A DNA stretch of 58,644 nucleotides from Pseudomonadota bacterium (lineage in GTDB: Bacteria; Pseudomonadota; Alphaproteobacteria; Rhizobiales; Hyphomicrobiaceae), in contig JAEWIJ010000108.1 in assembly GCA_023387235.1 (NCBI GenBank), positions 1-58,644 on the forward strand. Direction: 5' to 3'. Below are positions 54,990 through 58,644 of the stretch, piece by piece. Every line of letters begins with the position of its first letter. Position 1 is the first letter of the stretch. Below the pieces are notes generated by a model. It was given only the letters and a program-made list of their open reading frames with translations, had not been told where the DNA came from and did not search any database. The position numbers were made by a program, and so were the translations under genes.

Positions 54990-55850
54990 TCAGCCGATGT
55001 TGAACTGCTTGGCGTGGGCTTCGTAGTCCTGGTAGCCGAGCGTCGAGCGGAATTCGGCGGGCGAGAGCGCGCCGGCGGCCTCGGCCGTGCCGGCTTTGAG
55101 GGCAGCGAGCCCGGCCTTCATGCCGGCGATGGCGGGCGAGAGCATGCCCGTCGGATACGTGCCGATCTTCAAGCCGAGCTCGGCGGCACGCGACTGGCTT
55201 GGCGTCTCGCGCGGGGCTCCGGGAGAAAGTACGGCGAAGGATGGGCGGCCCGCTGCGGCCGCCACGGCACGCCGAACTTCGGGTTCATCGGCCGGCGAGT
55301 CGAGGAAGAGGATATCGGCGCCTTCGGCGACGAACATCTCGATGCGGGCGACGGCCTCGTCGATGCCGGCCGTGGGGCGGCAATCCGTGCGCGCCATGAC
55401 GAGAATACCTGACTCTTTCGCAGCCTGGACGGCGGCGCGGATTTTCATGCGTGCCTCCTCGCGCGGCAGGCAGGGCTTGCCGGCGGACGTCAGCGCGCGC
55501 GGCGTGATCTTGTCCTCGATGAGAATGGCGGCGGCGCCCGCACGACCGTAGGCGCGTACCGTGCGCTGCACGTTCATGGCATTGCCGTAGCCGTGGTCGG
55601 CATCGGCGAGGACGAGCAGGTCGGGTGCCGCACCGCGGATCATGTTGAACGAGTCGAACATCTCGGCGAAGGAGATGAGGTCGAGGTCGGGGCCGCCGAG
55701 ACGGCTCGCCGCGACGCACGATCCCGACATGAACGCGGTCTCGAAGCCCGCGCCGGCGGTGAGCTTGGCGCTGAGGCCATCCCAGACGGCGGGCATGACG
55801 ACGAACTCGGGCTTGGCGAGCAGGGCGCGCATGCGGGCGGGAGCGTTCAT
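54990..55850 (-). CDS. PEP mutase/isocitrate lyase superfamily lyase
   Basis: 286 residues. Asp83/Asp85 in LADADHGYGN and Glu112 to Lys114 in IEDK are the metal and substrate residues of this TIM-barrel family; LDSPADEPE is also visible. Family members include methylisocitrate lyase, 2,3-dimethylmalate lyase, phosphonopyruvate hydrolase and oxaloacetate decarboxylase. The catalytic loop after IEDK reads TPRALTSAGKPCLPREEA and lacks the KRCGH-type motif of isocitrate lyases, so an oxaloacetate-decarboxylase-like or other C-C lyase is more likely. Convergent with dctM (13 bp apart); AGGAAAG lies 10 bases before the ATG. Confidence 0.82.
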   Translation of the reverse strand: MNAPARMRALLAKPEFVVMPAVWDGLSAKLTAGAGFETAFMSGSCVAASRLGGPDLDLISFAEMFDSFNMIRGAAPDLLVLADADHGYGNAMNVQRTVRAYGRAGAAAILIEDKITPRALTSAGKPCLPREEARMKIRAAVQAAKESGILVMARTDCRPTAGIDEAVARIEMFVAEGADILFLDSPADEPEVRRAVAAAAGRPSFAVLSPGAPRETPSQSRAAELGLKIGTYPTGMLSPAIAGMKAGLAALKAGTAEAAGALSPAEFRSTLGYQDYEAHAKQFNIG

Positions 55851-56075
55851 GTTGGATCACTTTCCTGAGGGGGTTTTCGTCGAGACGGCCGCCACGTGAT
55901 GCGCGAGCGGGATCGCGGGCATTGTGGCCGCCAGTGCAGTGCAGCAGCAAGCGCGAAGTCTGTCGGGTCTGGCATGAAGGTGCGGGAGAACGCGCCTATG
56001 GATGCCGGGTCGGCCGAATGGCAGGATGGGACGAGGCGGGCGCGAGACCGGCCTGATGCATAGGGAGAGCAGCTC

Positions 56076-56855
56076 ATGGACCTCAAGGACCAGATCGCGA
56101 TCGTCACGGGCGCGGGGCAGGGCATTGGCCGGGCTTCGGCGCTGGCGCTGGCCGATGCGGGCGCCGATCTCGTGGTGGTCGATATCAACGAGCAGACGCT
56201 TGGCGGTACGGCGGATGCCATCAAGGCCAAGGGGCGGCGTGTGCACACCGTCCGCGCCGATCTCGGCAGTGTTGCGGATATCGACCGCATGGTGGGCGAG
56301 AGCGTTTCGACCTTCGGCCGCATCGACGTGCTCGTGAACAACGCCGCCGTAACGCGCCGCGCCTACATCATGGATCTCACGGAAGAGGATTGGGACCGCA
56401 TTCACCGCGTGAACGCGAAGGGCGTGTTCTTCTGCCTGCAGCGCGTCGCGCGCGAGATGATCCCGCGCAAGAGCGGGCGCATCATCAATATCGCGTCGGT
56501 GGCGGGGAAGGGCTTTCCGGGAACGTCGAATGCGATCTATGCGGCGAGCAAAGGGGCGGTCATCAGCCTGACGAAGACGGCGGCGCAGCAGCTCGGCCCG
56601 CACAACATCAACGTCAACTCGGTGTGCCCGGGCATCGTGCGCACGGCACTCTACGAGGAGATCGTGAAGGTCATGGCGAAGACCGAGGACATGAGCATCG
56701 AGGCCGTGGAAGCGCGGGCAGTGGCCGGCGTGCCGCTGCGGCGCGCGAACGAGCCCGAGGACATTGCCGATATGGTCGTCTTTCTCGCCTCGCCCCGCGC
56801 CCGCAATATCAGTGGCCAGTCCTACAACGTGGACGGTGGCCTCATTCCGGACTGA
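56076..56855 (+). CDS. SDR family oxidoreductase
   Basis: 259 residues. GAGQGIG (12-18), VNNAA near 88, Ser141, Tyr155/Lys159 and ISGQSYNVDGGLIPD define a complete classical SDR. GGGAGAG lies 7 bases before the ATG. Divergent from the lyase gene, with a 225-bp intergenic region. Probably acts on a hydroxy or keto acid; the substrate is unknown. Confidence 0.87.
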   Translation: MDLKDQIAIVTGAGQGIGRASALALADAGADLVVVDINEQTLGGTADAIKAKGRRVHTVRADLGSVADIDRMVGESVSTFGRIDVLVNNAAVTRRAYIMDLTEEDWDRIHRVNAKGVFFCLQRVAREMIPRKSGRIINIASVAGKGFPGTSNAIYAASKGAVISLTKTAAQQLGPHNINVNSVCPGIVRTALYEEIVKVMAKTEDMSIEAVEARAVAGVPLRRANEPEDIADMVVFLASPRARNISGQSYNVDGGLIPD

Positions 56856-56864
56856 GGGCGCGGC

Positions 56865-57251
56865 TCAGCCGACGACCTTGATGTAGGTATCCTTGCGCAC
56901 GATCTTGTCGCCGCGGAAGGTGTAGAGGTCGCAGCCGAGCCATTCCTGCTTCTGGCCATTGGGTAGCGTCGCCGTGCGATGCCATTCGGTGACCGCGCGG
57001 TTGCCGACGACGTATTCGGTCGTGTGCTTCCATTGCACGTCAGGGCTGTTCGCGAACAAGGGCACAAAGTAGCTGCGGATCTCTTCCTTGCCCTTGTATG
57101 TCTGGCCCCAGACGTCGGGGCCCTTGGCGTTGCGGAATTCGCCGTCCTCGGCAAAGCAATCGACGATCGCATCGACGTCGCGGCGCGCGAAGGCAGCACC
57201 GATCTCGCGGACGCGCTCGAGGCTGACAGGCTCATCGACGAGTTTCTGCAT
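56865..57251 (-). CDS. SnoaL/NTF2-like protein
   Basis: 128 residues from ATG 57251, which has GGAGGACATC upstream. The NTF2-like cone fold pattern is visible: VREIGAAFARRDVDAIVDCFAEDGEFRNAKG, then VGNRAVTEWHRTATLPNGQ and DLYTFRGDKIVRKDTYIKVV. Family members are small hydrolases, isomerases or binding proteins. Convergent with the SDR gene (9 bp apart), and in one minus-strand pair with the serine hydrolase 22 bp upstream. Confidence 0.8.
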   Translation of the reverse strand: MQKLVDEPVSLERVREIGAAFARRDVDAIVDCFAEDGEFRNAKGPDVWGQTYKGKEEIRSYFVPLFANSPDVQWKHTTEYVVGNRAVTEWHRTATLPNGQKQEWLGCDLYTFRGDKIVRKDTYIKVVG

Positions 57252-57273
57252 GATGTCCTCCGGTTGACGAGGC

Positions 57274-58458
57274 TTATGCGATCGCGGCCATGAGCCGCTT
57301 GAAAAAGCCATCGGCCTTGGATTTGTCGATCCAGCGGACGACAGCGACGAGATCCTGAGAAGGCGCGATCCAGATGAGGTTGGTGCCGGCGCCGAGTGCG
57401 AACCAGCTATCTGCGGGTGCGCTCGGGTAGTTGCGGCCACCGCGATTCAACCACCAGAGAAATCCGTAACCGTCGTTCGAGGCCGACGGCTCGAGCGACT
57501 GCGCCATCCAGCCCTCGGGTAGAATCTGTCGATTGCCCCAGCGTCCCTTGCTGGCGGCAAGGAGGCCGACGCGGGCGTGGTCGCGCGTCGGGATGAAGAG
57601 ACCGCCACCCCAGTGGCTGCCGCCGGAGACGGACTGCACGCGCTTGCCGCCGACTTCCGTCCAGGATGTCGAGTAGCCGTGCCATTCCCAATCGCGCGAG
57701 GCGCCGATGGGCTCCATGATGCGCTCGCGCAGCACATCGGGGAGCGCGCGGCCGAAGCGCTGCAGGAGGGCGAAGGCCAGCACGTTCACGCGTACGTCGT
57801 TGTATTCGTAGTACGTGCCGGGCGTCTGGCGCTCGCGAAGCTGTCCTTTCTGCTTGTTGTTCTCTGCGCCGCCGACCTGGCGGAAGTGATCGACCTGATC
57901 GGACTTCTCCCACAGCACGCCGTCCCATTCCGAGGACTGCGTGAGTAGGTGGCGCCACGTGATCTGGCCGTTGTGCGGCCCGTCGAAGTGGCCGGTCTTC
58001 ACGGTTGCGCCGACGCGATCATCGACGCTGCCGATAAGACCGTCGCCGACGGCGATGCCGGTGAGCAGCGAGAGGTAGCTCTTGGCAACGCTGAACGTCA
58101 CGTCGGCGCGGCGCGTGTCGCCCCATTCGCCGACAATGCGGCCGCCCTTCATGATCATGCCGGCGGGGCCGCCGCGCGGGCGCACGACGCCGGTGATCTC
58201 GCTCCACGGGCCGGTCTCGTTCCACTCCACGTTTCCGACATAGCGGCCGTCCGGATAGTAGAGCGAGCGTGGCCAGGGGCTTTCGGACGCTTCGGCCCAG
58301 GCGATGGCCGCTTCGAGCTTTTCCGTATCCAGGCCGGCGGCGGCGGGCGTGAGAGCCTCCCAGGCTGCATCCTCGGGAGGGGGCGTGTACGTCGGCTCGG
58401 GCACAAAAGTACTCCTGTCGATTGCGGACCGTGATCCTGTGTCGAGAGATTCGGCCAT
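57274..58458 (-). CDS. Serine hydrolase of the beta-lactamase/esterase family
   Basis: 394 residues. Nucleophile Ser123 and Lys126 in TFSVAKSYLSLL, and a tyrosine in YYEYNDVRVN near 215, give the class C/EstB-type active site. There is no signal peptide, so a cytoplasmic esterase or amidase is more likely than a true beta-lactamase. The only ATG in this frame is at 58458, with a weak ribosome site. Paired with the SnoaL-like gene. Confidence 0.83.
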   Translation of the reverse strand: MAESLDTGSRSAIDRSTFVPEPTYTPPPEDAAWEALTPAAAGLDTEKLEAAIAWAEASESPWPRSLYYPDGRYVGNVEWNETGPWSEITGVVRPRGGPAGMIMKGGRIVGEWGDTRRADVTFSVAKSYLSLLTGIAVGDGLIGSVDDRVGATVKTGHFDGPHNGQITWRHLLTQSSEWDGVLWEKSDQVDHFRQVGGAENNKQKGQLRERQTPGTYYEYNDVRVNVLAFALLQRFGRALPDVLRERIMEPIGASRDWEWHGYSTSWTEVGGKRVQSVSGGSHWGGGLFIPTRDHARVGLLAASKGRWGNRQILPEGWMAQSLEPSASNDGYGFLWWLNRGGRNYPSAPADSWFALGAGTNLIWIAPSQDLVAVVRWIDKSKADGFFKRLMAAIA

Positions 58459-58519
58459 GCGGGCGGCGAAAACAAGTGATCGTGTGTACGTCGGTGTATG
58501 CCGCCGCCCCTCATCGTAA

Positions 58520-58548
58520 CCTTCTCCCCGTACAGGACGGGGAGAAGG
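58520..58548. repeat. Intergenic palindrome of the CCTTCTCCCCGT type
   Basis: CCTTCTCCCCGT-ACAGG-ACGGGGAGAAGG, 12-bp perfect arms. Very similar palindromes recur between genes in Rhizobiales-type genomes; only one copy is in this window. Confidence 0.6.
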
Positions 58549-58598
58549 GACTTGTCGCGCTTGCGGCTCGCTCCAAATTCTTAAAAAGACGGGGGTTT

Positions 58599-58641
58599 CG
58601 GGGGGTGTCCCCCCGATTGGGGTGCGGGGCGAAAGCCCCGC
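58599..58641. repeat. Two adjacent GC hairpins at the right edge
   Basis: CGGGGGG-TGT-CCCCCCG (58599-58615) and GCGGGGC-GAAA-GCCCCGC (58624-58641, a GNRA-type loop). Possible boundary terminators of a gene beyond the edge, or a repeat unit with 58520. Confidence 0.5.
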
Positions 58642-58644
58642 TCG

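Overview
The window is GC-rich chromosomal DNA, densely packed with genes. It most resembles a metabolically versatile Alphaproteobacterium, probably Hyphomicrobiales-like. The reasons are the many TRAP/TAXI and NMT1-type ABC uptake systems, GntR/IclR/LysR-controlled catabolic operons, a Tat-exported selenoprotein formate dehydrogenase, a TadG-type protein and a CCTTCTCCCC-type intergenic palindrome at the right edge. No marker in the window fixes the species.

Layout. 1-2385: the tail of a FAD aromatic hydroxylase gene, its small DUF2783 partner, an SDR dehydrogenase and tRNA-Arg(ACG). 2386-9437: a mostly minus-strand hydroxy-acid (or sulfo-acid) catabolic cluster with a fused TRAP permease, a TAXI binding protein, a split UxaA-type dehydratase/lyase, an Ldh-family dehydrogenase and a GntR/UTRA regulator. 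9449-14691: a carboxylase locus with biotin carboxylase, biotin carrier, SDR, a divergent HMGL-type carboxyltransferase and a BKACE beta-keto acid cleavage enzyme. 15014-21720: a LysR regulator and a formate dehydrogenase operon. Its catalytic subunit is read through an in-frame TGA as selenocysteine and is followed by FdhE. 21771-24543: a two-domain metallophosphoesterase and an SDR. 24574-30999: two paralogous LLM flavin monooxygenases around an IclR regulator, then a second fused TRAP/TAXI transporter. 31126-35785: a hybrid sensor kinase, a TadG-like protein and a single-domain response regulator. 35959-42466: a FadR-type regulator, a class III CoA-transferase, a free biotin carrier, an acyl-CoA carboxyltransferase and an ABC importer. 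42671-46328: a TonB siderophore receptor and a PepSY reductase-like membrane protein. 46521-51032: an ABC importer with two permeases and a MetE-like methyltransferase. 51194-54976: a FadR-type regulator and a three-gene DctP/Q/M TRAP system. 54990-58458: a PEP mutase/isocitrate lyase family enzyme, an SDR, a SnoaL-like protein and a serine hydrolase.

How it works together: the region is a string of uptake-plus-catabolism modules for organic acids. Most modules have their own regulator and high-affinity transporter. Carbon would reach CoA esters (CoA-transferase, BKACE, carboxylases) or pyruvate-type products (dehydratase, PEPM-family lyase), and formate would feed the quinone pool through the membrane formate dehydrogenase. 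The strongest single observation is the selenocysteine codon, whose SECIS hairpin has the key bases at the same positions (17, 23, 24) as Escherichia coli fdhF. The most intriguing open question is the pair of incomplete biotin-dependent carboxylases about 25 kb apart, which together hold homologues of all three transcarboxylase components.
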